From positions 2,108,001 to 2,172,000 of the forward strand of contig BCGN01000001.1 in the NCBI GenBank assembly GCA_001599295.1: a DNA stretch of 64,000 nucleotides, written 5' to 3'. The DNA is from Sporopachydermia quercuum. Lineage: Eukaryota; Ascomycota; Sporopachydermiomycetes; Sporopachydermiales; Sporopachydermiaceae. Below the pieces are notes generated by a model that saw only the letters and a list, made by a program, of their open reading frames with translations, searched no databases and had not been told where the DNA came from. The translations under genes were made by a program, and so were the position numbers. Shown here in pieces: positions 30,450 through 41,493 of the stretch (position 1 is its first letter; each line of letters starts with the position of its first letter).

Positions 30450-31220
30450 GTTGCATTCTTGAGACAGTTTAAGTGTAAAAGAATGGGAATGCATGCTCAT
30501 TGATAACCATTGAGAGCAAAAGTTTTCAAGCTTTTGGATCTTAACTTGAGGAGTCAGTTGTATTGATATATATTCACCTGGTTGGTTGTTCTTAAATTTG
30601 GTGGAATGCTTACCAATTGACACTACCCCGATTCATATTCTAATCTAGTTAACCTTGCGTCTCATTCCGTCAATTGTCATAGAAAGCAATAGAGCGAATT
30701 TCAGACCCTTCAGGTTAATAAGAAGAAAAAAAATTACTCGCTTCTCCGCTGATCCTTCATTTTTGTGAACTACTTACTAACTAGTTGCACNTCTGTTGCT
30801 CCCTACAATTTTATAGAGTTGGAAGAGGTTCGACAGTTATTGGTTGTTTTAAGAGGAGCCAAGCCTGCGTTTTGCTCTAAACCATCTAGATAGATGAGTC
30901 TTACCTTAGATTAAAGTTTCACCCATTCTAGACCCTTATGATTACGCCATTTCACTACAGAAAATGCAAATGTTAAACAACACGACGCATACATTTCCAG
31001 TTGATGTGCGAGACATAAGACTGATAGGGACTTGATTGCTATTCAGGCGCTTGAAACTTTGATGATCATTAGCAAGAGATGTCTTATAACTTATGGGTGG
31101 TACTTATTGGTTCCTCAGTCATTGATTGTCCAGTGATTCTTTATNTTAACCAGAAAGAGAGTTTCTTAGAACTTCGTGTGCTAAATTAGGGATTGTGAAA
31201 CCTTCTTTTAGCATAACATT

Positions 31221-31240
31221 TCACGTGTCTAAATCACGTG
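31221..31240. promoter_or_regulatory. Pair of TCACGTG boxes 13 bp apart
   Basis: TCACGTG at 31221-31227 and again at 31234-31240, between the divergent bZIP and thioesterase genes. A bHLH (Cbf1-type) target is likely from the motif. Confidence 0.5.
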
Positions 31241-32453
31241 CAAGCTCTGGATGTCNGAAATTATATCCAATGATATTTAAGTTTAATGTTTGATCCTGAA
31301 ATGAGATGTAAGGTCTAAAACACTCTCTTTTCCGAATTCTCCGACTTCGGATTTGCAGCAGGGAACTTTCCACTTAATTATTGTCTTATATTGCAACTTT
31401 TTACTTATGATCCGAATACCGAGATACGTTGAAATGGTAAGCTAGCAAAGGTACTACCGATATGGCTCAGCCTAGTTGTGCTTATTAACCAGATAACAGG
31501 TATCGCCAGTCAATTGAGTAAAGTATTTGATTGAAATGTATGTTTTCAAATTGGACTTTATTTGGAGAAAAAGTCTGTTGACATTTTTTCATCGATACAT
31601 ACTAAAAATTGGCACAATGTAGAGACATATAGCCCGTATTCTTGGCTCGCTCTAGTAAAGATAAACATCCAACTCATCGTGTAACCGAATGGATACGAAG
31701 TACGTACGAAAGGACCTGNCTTTCCTGTTACACCGCTTTTGCATCAAATCATACAACCGCACTCTTTGACATACCAAGTCTAATTACCCAAGCCTATCTA
31801 TCTTATTCCTTTTAGTGTCTCTATATATTCATCCCACAGTCTATCTGCAACCAGCAATCTATCCAGCTCCGTCTTTCCGAACCGTTTCCGATTATCTCAT
31901 CAATAACTCCCTTCCTCAGCTTTAAGGTTTGCCAAAACTCTATCTTTCGTTTATTGAGGAGCCACAAAAATTTATACTGTATGCAAGGAGGTGGTCATTG
32001 NACTTTCAGNTTTCAGCCTTCTTCTAGCTTCTTATTATGGTTACTATATCGTTTATATAGTTAATAAAAATCAATAGTTGAAGAAAGCTCAATTAGATGA
32101 AAACTTAGAGNCTTCTGAAGCGAGCGTAGTTGGTGATCTGGGCAGATTGTATATAGTTATTCTGAGGTCTAAGGTCTAGTTATTCTTGATCGGTTCTCAG
32201 TTTTCAGGTACTTGATAGGCCAGCAATAGGACACCAATCGCTGTATATACTTGTATTTATCAAATAATTTTACTCTGAAAGGACAAATGGGAATAAATTT
32301 GTCGCTGAAAGAAGCTTCTGCTTAGACAATCAACATAAATTATAGCATCAATAAGCTAGGATATCAATANCGTTGTTGCATCTTCCAAGTAACATGCAAC
32401 CATAAACCGCATAATTTTGATCCAATAGCTTAATCACATAAAGTATCAATATA

Positions 32454-34019
32454 ATGACGAAACTGACACATTTGAATGCTACTCATATACTCAGAAGAGC
32501 AGCCTTCTTATCGAACAAACGATTTTTCAGCTCATCTTATAGTCTATTCAACTCTGACTCTAAATCTAACCATGGCATACATCTCTTTCAACCATTGGCA
32601 GCTAGAATGCCATTGTCACCAATGGCAAGATCGTCAACATGGATTCAAGCATTAGAAGCGCGGAAAGAACAACTTAGAAAAGGAGAAGTTCCTTCTGATT
32701 CTTATAGAACGACAACTCCAGAAAGTTTGACCCCCATCACTGAAGTAAGGGTGCGTGATGACAGTTTCTCTTATGTCGTACTACCATTTGCTCAAGACGA
32801 GTGGTTGCTTGATGCTTATATCAATTCTGCTGGTAGATTACGTATAGGTCAAATTTTCCAAGATCTTGACGCTTTAGCAGCAGTAATTGCTTATAAGCAT
32901 TGTGCTCCAGCAGAACCAATGTTAGTCACGGCTTCTGTTGATAGAGTTTATATGCTCAAACGATTAGACAATATTGATAAAGCCAATGTCATCTTAGCTG
33001 GTTATGTCACTTGGACTGGTAGAACAAGTATGGAGATTAGCATCAAAGCATTGCTTACTGATAAGAAGTTCAACATGAATAATAGGTTTGAATTAGCAAA
33101 AGAAAAAAGAATGCTTGTAGAGGAAGATATCAAAGATGATGAGTTGTTCCTTACTTGCAACATGACATTTGTTGCCAGAAACCCTGTTACTAAGAAAGGT
33201 TTCCCTATTAATAAGTTAGTACCTCAAAATGAGAACCAATGGTTAGATTTCCGCCATGCTGAGTCTTATAATGCTAAGAAAAAACTTGATGCTTCTAAAA
33301 CAGCATTATCTATTCTCCCACCGTCAGAAGAGGAAAGTCAATTGATCCATAACTTATGGCTTCAAGATAAACATTTCCTTGCCAATCCTGGCTCTAGGCC
33401 GCCCAATGTTGTGCCAATGAAATACACCCGGGTTGATTCTACAGCTATTATGCAACCTCAGTATAGGAACCTACACTCCTATATGATTTTTGGTGGTTAT
33501 TTATTAAGGCAAACGTTTGAACTTGCTTACAGTTGTGCAGCAGCATTCAGTAAACGAGTTCCTAGGTTTGTTTCATTGGACTCTACTACTTTCAGAGCTC
33601 CAGTTCCTGTTGGTAGTGTAATGTATTTAAAAGCTACAGTGGCTTACACAGAACATGTTCATCGAAAACTTATATCTGGGAATGGAGCAGACGAAGGCAT
33701 CGCTGGCCAAATTGACTTTATCACCAAACCAGGAACTCTTATTTTGGTGCGAGTTGATTCTACTGTTAGAGATTTGGACCATGGACATATGAGAGACACT
33801 GGCAGCTTTACCTATTCATATTTTGTTGCCTCTGAAGTCGATCCTGAAAAGCCTGATCAGTATGCTAATGAGAGTCCTACACCATTTGATGAAGAAGGAT
33901 TCTATAGTGTATTGCCTCAGACATATAATGAAATGATGATGTTTATTGATGCAAGAAGACAAGCACAAGATAGTGTGAGGTTCTCTAAAACAGCAATTGG
34001 TAATATTATTACTGAGTAG
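32454..34019 (+). CDS. Mitochondrial acyl-CoA thioesterase, ACOT9-like (double hotdog)
   Basis: 521 residues. The first about 35 residues are basic and hydroxylated with RRAAFLSNKRFFSSS, a mitochondrial presequence. Two hotdog thioesterase repeats follow. The first (about 105-270) has AGRLRIGQIFQDLDALAAVIAYKH and VTASVDRVYMLK; the second (about 335-480) has YMIFGGYLLRQTFELAY, VSLDSTTFRAPVPVGSVMYL and ILVRVDSTVRD. This layout is that of ACOT9/ACOT10 and their fungal relatives, which hydrolyse acyl-CoAs to free acids and CoA in the matrix (family knowledge). Substrate chain length cannot be read from the sequence. ATG context and length are normal, and no ambiguous bases fall in the gene. Confidence 0.9.
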   Translation: MTKLTHLNATHILRRAAFLSNKRFFSSSYSLFNSDSKSNHGIHLFQPLAARMPLSPMARSSTWIQALEARKEQLRKGEVPSDSYRTTTPESLTPITEVRVRDDSFSYVVLPFAQDEWLLDAYINSAGRLRIGQIFQDLDALAAVIAYKHCAPAEPMLVTASVDRVYMLKRLDNIDKANVILAGYVTWTGRTSMEISIKALLTDKKFNMNNRFELAKEKRMLVEEDIKDDELFLTCNMTFVARNPVTKKGFPINKLVPQNENQWLDFRHAESYNAKKKLDASKTALSILPPSEEESQLIHNLWLQDKHFLANPGSRPPNVVPMKYTRVDSTAIMQPQYRNLHSYMIFGGYLLRQTFELAYSCAAAFSKRVPRFVSLDSTTFRAPVPVGSVMYLKATVAYTEHVHRKLISGNGADEGIAGQIDFITKPGTLILVRVDSTVRDLDHGHMRDTGSFTYSYFVASEVDPEKPDQYANESPTPFDEEGFYSVLPQTYNEMMMFIDARRQAQDSVRFSKTAIGNIITE

Positions 34020-34990
34020 AGTCGTTAGCTTATTTGTGGGTTGGTTTTAGAATGAGCTAAGGATGAATAGCATTGAATGAGAAGAAGGTTTACTAATTTC
34101 TGGTATTTTCTTTGGAAATAGAGAGAATAAAGAAAATATTTTACTTAGTGATGGTGATGATCGACTTATTGCACGCTGTAATTGTGTTTGTACCCACCAT
34201 CATTACATTCACTTTGTTTTCATTTGTCACAACATGCTAACTCCATTTCTCCCTTGCAGCAATTACACATGATTNGAGTTAATTTCTTCTAAATTTCCCT
34301 TAAAATTCTCACACTCAATAATTTTTTCACTCTTTCTACATAACGTATTTATAGATATAGACTAATACACTTATTTATATTCATTATCAATAGGTTCTGT
34401 CATTATCTCGATTAATCCAAACTCCCTATTTTTAGATTACACAATCCATTATTCCCATTCTATTTTAAATCACGTAATCAATAAATAAACATACTTTTTG
34501 ATCACATAATTCTTATTCTCATCATATCTTTCTCTCACAATCACACCAAAGCCCCTTGACCTTCCACGCTATCTTTAGTGCACGGGATTGTACCAGAACA
34601 GCTNATTTCCTCGTGATAATTGATCCGCCAATTATACAACTCGAGCTTCCTGCATCTTCTCGCTTATCAAAAACCCAGAATCCCAGGCTAATGCAAACTG
34701 TACGGTCACCGTTTTCTTACCAGCATTCTCCATTGCACAATTAGTGATTGCACTTGGCTCAACTTAATCTCGGGCTCACCTATGGCTTCCATACATCTAT
34801 TCATAGACGGTTTGAGTCCAGTTTTGCTATAACCAAAGCTTTTTAGCATCTAGAAACACAAGTGTTGGCTTGAAGTATACATACAAAAATAATCACTTCA
34901 CAGGAGAATACGACGGGTCTAAGAACCCGGTGGTAAAACAGCTTGACAGCTCACTCCTGAACTCTCACATGGGATTACTATTTATTCATC
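34020..34990. other. Intergenic region between the thioesterase gene and the large pseudogene
   Basis: 0.97 kb, strongly AT-rich to about 34550, then more balanced. A 62-codon frame at 34556 lacks support. The end should be the promoter of the decayed gene, whose ATG at 34991 is still present. Confidence 0.5.
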
Positions 34991-37900
34991 ATGGATCTTC
35001 TAAGTAGCACTATGTGTGAGGTCAATGGTTTCTCAGAATCCATTGATATAAAAGATAAGCTTTCCACTAACTACGAAAACAATAACATGAGGTTATCAAG
35101 GAAAAGTGAGAATAGCCTTATAGGTGATAATATGAATCAGGAAGACGATGAGACATTGTCTAAATATGTTGATACTGAAAAACAGTATAAACTGGTGAAA
35201 ATGACTGTGAAGGATCCTGAAATTAGCAATAATAAAAATTCAACTTCTAATAGTAAAAAAGAATCATTATCGTATTTAATAAGCCAGATAAGCAAAATTA
35301 AAACCTACTGTAAAGCTTCCTTTGCTGATCAAGAAAAGGCTATCAGATTGCTGTCTCTACATTCTAAAGAAACAAACATTAAACTGTCAGAGATACCAGA
35401 ATTAATAAACAATAGTAAGAACAAGAGCGAGCGCGAAGATAATGTCAATAATTCCAATAATATGAATAATTCGAATAACGCAAACAATGCTTTAAATTGC
35501 GAGGAACTAGTGAACAAAGTGAAAGCTCAACAGCAGGAAGCGTTTGATAAAGAACGAGAGACTTTATATGAGCTAATTGGCCAATGAAAAGAAGACATTG
35601 CAGCTTTACAACGATCTAGTAGTAATCAACAGAGTAGTAATCGGAAAAAAGTTTCCAGTAGCAATAGCATTAGCAATGAAGACAGCGATAATGACAATAG
35701 CGAGAGTATTGTTACGACTACTAATAATATTAATGCATAGATAATTCAAAAGTCGGTGGAGAAGGCATTGAAAAACTACTATACCAAACAGGAAATTGAA
35801 TCCTTTTTACGAGACTCGGTTATCGCAAACAGTAATCGGACACCTATGCCTAATGGGGAAACAACTTCGGCTTCCAATCCTATTTCTCTTGAGTCGATTA
35901 AGCCGATTGTGGGGAAGTTATTGCCGAATCAAGAAATGAGTTCAAAACCATCATTACTTTTATCCAATAGAAACTTAAAGCAATTTCCAGCGATTTCCGC
36001 TCTTTCGAGCTAAGAATGCTCACTTTCGAAACAGCACCATCATGTGTTGGTTCTTCCACCTATAGCGGTAACAGTTCCGCTTCTGATGGGCTCGGAACCT
36101 CCTCGGTCATGGAACTTGAAATGGAACTCCGGCCTATTCTTCTTGACACGTTTCCTACAGTAACCGAGTTTCAACAATTCAACGACGAAGTTCGCCAGTA
36201 TTTAAACTTCAATAATGACAGCAATAGCAATAACCAGGCACTCTTTACTGAGCAAATCAAGGCTGTTGCTGATAAGATAGACGCTATGCAGGCCTAATTC
36301 CAAAGCTTGAAAAAGCGGGTGCAATCAACTTCCACCTCCGCTCCTGGTTCCGCTCATACTTCCGTTTCTGCTTCCGACTCGACCAAAGAAGCTTCAACTT
36401 CACTGTTCGCACTCCGAGAACAGATTATCCTGCTGGTGCGCAGAGAAGCCGACCTCCGCGCGGAGCTGAATGACCTGAGACAACAATCCGTCGATATCCG
36501 ACAAATCTCAACCCTCCAAGCGAAAATCCAAACAATCCAAGACTCAATTCTACCAAAAAACAACTGCATCAAATAAAANCCCAACTTGCTGCTCTTCGGG
36601 CTGAAACTTCTTAGAATGGAGATTCCTCGACCCAAAAACCTGACTTGCAGCTAGCAAAAGAACTCCAAGGCATTAAATCACAGATAAATCACAGATAAAT
36701 TCATTAAATCAGCTTCATAATTCATCTCAAGCAGGTCTTGATGGATTGGCAAGAGAGCTGAACACTCTTGCTAAAGAGAGCAAGAAGATGAAAGCTGATT
36801 TGACTGATAAGTATGAAGCGTTGGCTAAGGAATTCAACTATATTAACTCACTTCGGGGAAAGGTGATTGGTACTATGATTAACAAGGTGCATACTGTGTA
36901 TGATCGGTTGTTTGAAGAAGATNGTACGCCAAAGGAGGTTCTGGGGGCTATTGGGGGCACCTTCGGAGTCACGGGTGCAGGCGCAGCCGGGGGAAAGGAG
37001 CCACTGGTGGAAGGCGGATTGCGAATGTGATACAGCAGTCCCAACAAGGGAGAAGAGCGGCCCAACCACGTTTTTTCAAGCCTGAGCCACCAGCTGTTCC
37101 TCTTTCAACGTCATTGAAACGCAGCGACCGGGGAAACCCGATTCTGGAGAAGGTGCAAGAGAGAAAAATCGGCGCGGAGGAAGATTTGTCCAGCGGAAAT
37201 GGATATAAGCTCTTTCTTCCTGGATCTCTACCACATCCCACCGGGTTTCCTGCGCCACATAGTAACAGTACCAATTCAGTAAACTCCGGGGGCACCGGAG
37301 TCACAGGGGAGAGAAACACAGATCAATCAAAAGTACCAGTTACATGATGGCGGAAGCTCTATATCTTCAAGAGGAGAAGATAAGCCGTGGAATTCGGATG
37401 ATTCAGATTCAGATTCAGATTCAGAAGCGGAAGCGGAACGGAAACAATCTCCCATTGGGAAATCCCCTAAGAAACTATCTAAAATAGTCGAACTTTCGGA
37501 CATGGAAGAACATTCGGAACATTCGGAAACGGAAGAAAACTTGGACGAGAAATCAGAAGCAGATTTGAAATCGGAATCAGAATCGGAAGAAGATGAAGAC
37601 ACTAGCTCTAATTTCAAAATCACATCGGAGAAAAAGCGGAAATGGTCGGTAAACAACCGAGTACAATCCTCCAAAAGTGTTTCAATTCCAGAACCTGATT
37701 CCGATNCCGATCCCGATTCTTAACCTGAACCCAGAAGCACCATTAAACCTGAAAGAACCGGTAATATCTATGATCCGGTGTCTTTCAATTCCGGTTCTGT
37801 CTCAGAACCTAAACTCAAATCCTCACTTAACTCCAAATCTAAGAACGCCTTCTTATCTTCTCCGATATCAAAATCTACCCAAGCAAAGCCTATTACTTCC

Positions 37901-38487
37901 TCTACTTGCAATACTAACCTTAAAAAGCGGAAGTCATTCGTCTCATCAACTACAAAACAACCTCCAAGTAAAAAGCAGTCGCAGACATCCATTTTATCAT
38001 CGAAACCTACAAAGGCAACCGATTCTCTTATTAATTTGGTTAACGTCGGAGCAAAACTGGCTTTAGTTGATTTGCATGTTGCAGGAGGAACTGAGAGAAC
38101 GGAAATAATAGAAACTTCCGGCACTGGATTGAATGATCCAATCACTGGTTCAGGTTTAGCGACAGGATACACGTTACTTGAAAGGTTGAAAGGTTGAAAG
38201 GTAACATCAACAGGAATAGAAGTAGCTTGAGTATTAGAGATAGCGTTGATAGTAGAAATGTAGGAATCAGTACTATATTAGATACTACAACAGCTAGTTT
38301 ACTCTCAAATAGTATTAGTGATGAAGAAGGGGACGATATTAGTGATAGTAATGGAAGTAGTAGAAACCTCGATGACAAGAGAAATAGGAATAAAGGTGAT
38401 AGTATTGATAGGAATATCGGTACAGGAAATACACTGGCAGGTATTGATTTGATGTTTTCCAATTCATTATTAGCAGGGATGATTTGA
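34991..38487 (+). pseudogene. Large broken gene for a coiled-coil, acidic, probably nuclear protein
   Basis: About 3.5 kb of same-strand coding sequence, roughly 1,150 codons, interrupted by about five in-frame stops and at least four frame changes. Parts in order are: a Ser/Asn-rich N-terminus with a helical segment (SYLISQISKIKTYCKASFAD); a segment YYTKQEIESFLRDSVIANSN; coiled-coil blocks (REQIILLVRREADLRAELND; MARELNTLAKESKKMKADLT then EALAKEFNYINSLRGKVIGT); a Gly/Pro linker; an Asp/Ser/Glu acidic block near 37400-37600; basic Lys/Ser stretches (LKKRKSFVSS, SEKKRKW); and an Asn/Asp-rich C-terminus. Heptads plus alternating acidic and basic blocks suggest a nuclear or cytoskeletal scaffold, but no family is recognised. 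Blocks remain clearly coding between the breaks, so decay looks fairly recent. Neighbouring genes of up to 2,155 codons are intact, so sequencing error is an unlikely cause. Confidence 0.75.
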
Positions 38488-38640
38488 TTTGGCCAAATTA
38501 GAATTTAACTGGGATTTAATGGGGATTGCCAACTGAAAAGAAAGCGGAGCTTGATTCTTGTTGCTGAGATTGGTAATCCTTCCAATTCTTTTAACTCAAA
38601 CTCAAAGCACTCCAAAGCAGTAATAATTCGTCTTAATTCC

Positions 38641-39041
38641 AGATAGTAAATTTAATTGATCAACCACAAGGAACTGCTAAGTTCATGACTTACAAGAAGG
38701 ATTTGAGATCAATTGAGTTTTTTGAAGTCTTTTGATATGATCANTTAAAAGGTAGAACTGTCCTGACTTGTTTCTTTATCTTATACACTTGGTTGCTTAT
38801 ACATTTCCAAAATATCGCCGACTATTACTTACAGGGAATTCAGATGANTAATCTAGAATATCCACAAAATTTTTACTTATCAGAAACATCTCGTTTCCTA
38901 CTGGGCGCTGGTAATTGTCAATATACTTCTCTAGTTAGATTTGTTTCCTATTTCTTAGACAAATGGAGTTTTCAAGTAGAATCGTTATTATCCATACCAG
39001 ACAGAAGTAGTTTATCTTTGTTTGATATAAATCCATCATAG
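38641..39041 (+). pseudogene. Short gene remnant
   Basis: A frame beginning near IVNLIDQPQGTAKFMTYKKD and continuing, past one in-frame stop, through TVLTCFFILYTWLLIHF and YLSETSRFLLGAGNCQYTSL to a stop at 39041. The composition is protein-like (Trp, Cys, Gly present, not AT-noise), yet no start codon precedes it. It may be the last exon or a leftover of a gene otherwise lost, or the tail of the preceding decayed locus. Family not recognised. Confidence 0.3.
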
Positions 39042-39349
39042 AGGAGAGCGGCTGTTAGTTTGCTAATAAAAAAAAAACAGTGCTTATTTCTGATGAAGTA
39101 TATTTTATATGTTATTCATGGTAACTATATCCAATGAAGTTTACAGTTTGTCCAAAGAAAGAGATAACATGAGAAAAGGTTTCATTGTAGCGTTTGTTAG
39201 TTGTTTTGTTGATTGCAGTATTTTATATTGGATGGAATTTGACAAACAAGCTTGAGAATCATTACCAGTTATATTTTCCAAGTTTCCCAAGCTTCTCAAG
39301 TACTTCCTGAATACGATTCATAGAACAGTATGCAGAGCTTTTACTTGTT

Positions 39350-39459
39350 TTCCATTTACTCAACCATATATCACCAATTATTCAATCCAATAATATTCTA
39401 TTCCATTTACTCAACCATATATCACCAATTATTCAATCCAATAATATTCTATTCCATTA
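39350..39459. repeat. 51-bp tandem repeat, about 2.1 copies
   Basis: Two identical 51-bp units at 39350-39400 and 39401-39451, then 8 bp of a third. The unit begins TTCCATTTACTCAACCATAT. It lies 43-152 bp beyond the KEX1 stop codon, in the presumed 3' UTR. Confidence 0.93.
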
Positions 39460-39501
39460 TATCATTATACAATAAACTCATTCATTAGCTTTTCTATGTT
39501 C

Positions 39502-41493
39502 TTAAATCCTATTATCACTATCTTTATCATTATCACTATCATCACTGAACTCATCGTCTATAAAAACACTTCGATTCAATGAATCAGTCGATACACTTTC
39601 ACTCAAATCATCCATAGCGTAAGTTCCTGNTGTTCCTCTTGAAGCAGTTGAAGTTGCAGATAACTTATTCCGAGCACTCAGTTTCAATGGCCTTTGAGGA
39701 ACAGCTTCTTCATCAACAGGCACGTGAGAGTATCTGGCGCTAAAAGTGTCGCTATTGATGTAATCAACATCGGGGTCCATTAATGATTTGAACCACGCGA
39801 TGATTTTGTTTGGTCTTGAAGAGCGTTTCGTTCGGAAACAGCAGAAGTAGACAAAGAACAACATGAGCAGAATTACCAGTAAGCAGCCGGCAATGAATAG
39901 TTTTTGGGGAACATCGGAAGAGATTTCGGAGGTTTCAGATGTTTCAGATGAGCTCTCAGAAGTAGAATTACCACTATTTCCGTCAGTTAAGATTTTTTCC
40001 GAATCATTGTAGTCTTCTTTCTGTTCGGGGTCGTCGAAGACTACCGCAGTTTCATTTAACCCTATAAACCGTTCTACCATTCCTTTACTTCTGCCTGAAT
40101 AATCAAACGGAACCATATGAGATGCATCCGCTACTAGAACGTAAGTCAAATTCCGTTCTTCCCGCCAGAATCCCGCTTCTGTATANTTGTAGTCATCTTC
40201 AATATCAGAAACCCACCATCGGAGTTTTTCGGATTCGTTAGAAAACCCGGTTGCTCCGTTCCAAGTTAAGTACTTAATTAGTTCTTCGTTACCATAATGA
40301 TTACATATTATATCTTTATCTCCGTTGAACATTAAGATAGGCAATTGCTCTAACAAATCGGGCAATAAATAAACGGCTGGTTCGGAATGATGTGCGGTGA
40401 AAGAGGAGGAAACTTTACCAGAACACTCGGACCATCCGCCTTGAAACTCGTGATTAAGGTTCAATGCGAGCTGAACCTTCTTTTGCCCTAAATACGGTGT
40501 CACGTGGGTCAAATCTGGCGGCCAATTCATCCCGCACGACGGATAAGAATCATTTAACCGAATATCGTACATATTCAAGCACGATTCTTCCGGAGGAGCA
40601 TGTTTCTTGAGCGAATATCGAAGAACTAAATCTAGGATGTTATCGCATTCCGGAAACGATACTCTTTGCTGTCTATGAGTTTCATCATCGCGGGTAGATT
40701 CAATGTTTTTTTCACATTTCTTTTGCTGTTCCATAAGTGAAGCTGCATAATCGGCATTAGGGTCCAATATGTTGTTATCATATGCAAATGGTAGATAGGA
40801 TAAGGATTGTCTGCTTGGATCGGTCCACCCGTTTCCGATAATTAACCCGGATAAGTTTATTTCCAGAGTTTCAGAACTCTTCGAATTGCGTTTTAGAATA
40901 GCATCAGCAAAGTACGGAATGTATTGTCCTGCATATGATTCGCCTCCAAGATAAAGCTCATATGATTGATCCTCAGGAAACACTTCGTAGTACTTATCTA
41001 AAAACAAGATAAAATCCTGCACCGCTTGGTCCAACTCTTTCAAATAAGAGTNGGAATCTGTGTAGCTAAAACCAGTGCCTGCCGGTTGGTCAACAAACAG
41101 CAAATGTGCGTTTTCGTGCCATGACCCAATATTGGCTCTAAGCTTCTTGTCACTCAGGGTACGGAAGGGTCCCAGTTCCATCATAGCACCATCAAGAGAA
41201 GAACATCCGGGTCCACCATTAAGCCATAGAATCAGCTTGTCTTTTGGCTCAGTATTGGATTTATTGACCCGCCAGAAGAATAGATTAGTATGGTTATTGG
41301 TATGAAGAGTCAAATGACCCGCATGCATTACAGGGATCAAACTTGGGTCAATATTTTCCGTTCCAGGAAGCGACTTCACTAGAAATTTCTCCTTTGAGAT
41401 CGGACCCGTCTTATCCGCCGTCGGATAAGCTGAAGTAGCCGAGATGGCTATAATCAAGGTAGCTATTTGCCGAAATAACACTGATAACAGCAT
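39502..41493 (-). CDS. KEX1: Serine carboxypeptidase Kex1 (pheromone/propeptide processing)
   Basis: 663 residues. A signal peptide (about 1-22, FRQIATLIIAISATSAYP) precedes a peptidase S10 domain. Substrate loop WLNGGPGCSS is at 90-99, catalytic Ser186 in GGESYAG, Asp394 in NGDKDIICN and His459 in ADASHMVPFD. After an acidic Ser/Glu linker there is one membrane helix (KLFIAGCLLVILLMLFFVYF, 531-550), then a basic and acidic cytosolic tail typical of Kex1. In the late Golgi, Kex1 trims C-terminal Lys/Arg from precursors such as alpha-factor after Kex2 cleavage (family knowledge). Membrane anchor and tail separate it from vacuolar carboxypeptidase Y. Length is near the S. cerevisiae protein (729). 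It is divergent from the Leu3-type gene; TCACGTG occurs at 41765. Three ambiguous bases fall in the gene. Confidence 0.96.
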   Translation of the reverse strand: MLLSVLFRQIATLIIAISATSAYPTADKTGPISKEKFLVKSLPGTENIDPSLIPVMHAGHLTLHTNNHTNLFFWRVNKSNTEPKDKLILWLNGGPGCSSLDGAMMELGPFRTLSDKKLRANIGSWHENAHLLFVDQPAGTGFSYTDSXSYLKELDQAVQDFILFLDKYYEVFPEDQSYELYLGGESYAGQYIPYFADAILKRNSKSSETLEINLSGLIIGNGWTDPSRQSLSYLPFAYDNNILDPNADYAASLMEQQKKCEKNIESTRDDETHRQQRVSFPECDNILDLVLRYSLKKHAPPEESCLNMYDIRLNDSYPSCGMNWPPDLTHVTPYLGQKKVQLALNLNHEFQGGWSECSGKVSSSFTAHHSEPAVYLLPDLLEQLPILMFNGDKDIICNHYGNEELIKYLTWNGATGFSNESEKLRWWVSDIEDDYXYTEAGFWREERNLTYVLVADASHMVPFDYSGRSKGMVERFIGLNETAVVFDDPEQKEDYNDSEKILTDGNSGNSTSESSSETSETSEISSDVPQKLFIAGCLLVILLMLFFVYFCCFRTKRSSRPNKIIAWFKSLMDPDVDYINSDTFSARYSHVPVDEEAVPQRPLKLSARNKLSATSTASRGTXGTYAMDDLSESVSTDSLNRSVFIDDEFSDDSDNDKDSDNRI

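Larger units (their letters stand above)
29775..32453. other. Divergent intergenic region between the bZIP and thioesterase genes
   Basis: 2.7 kb without a supportable gene. It contains three TCACGTG boxes (30393, 31221, 31234) and GACGTCAT at 30442-30449, listed separately. The rest is AT-rich and unremarkable. Confidence 0.55.

Noticed and set aside
25487-38487. Possibility that the two pseudogenes are decayed mobile elements
   Set aside because: No reverse transcriptase, integrase, transposase or capsid-like motif and no terminal repeats were seen, so they are treated as host genes of unknown family.
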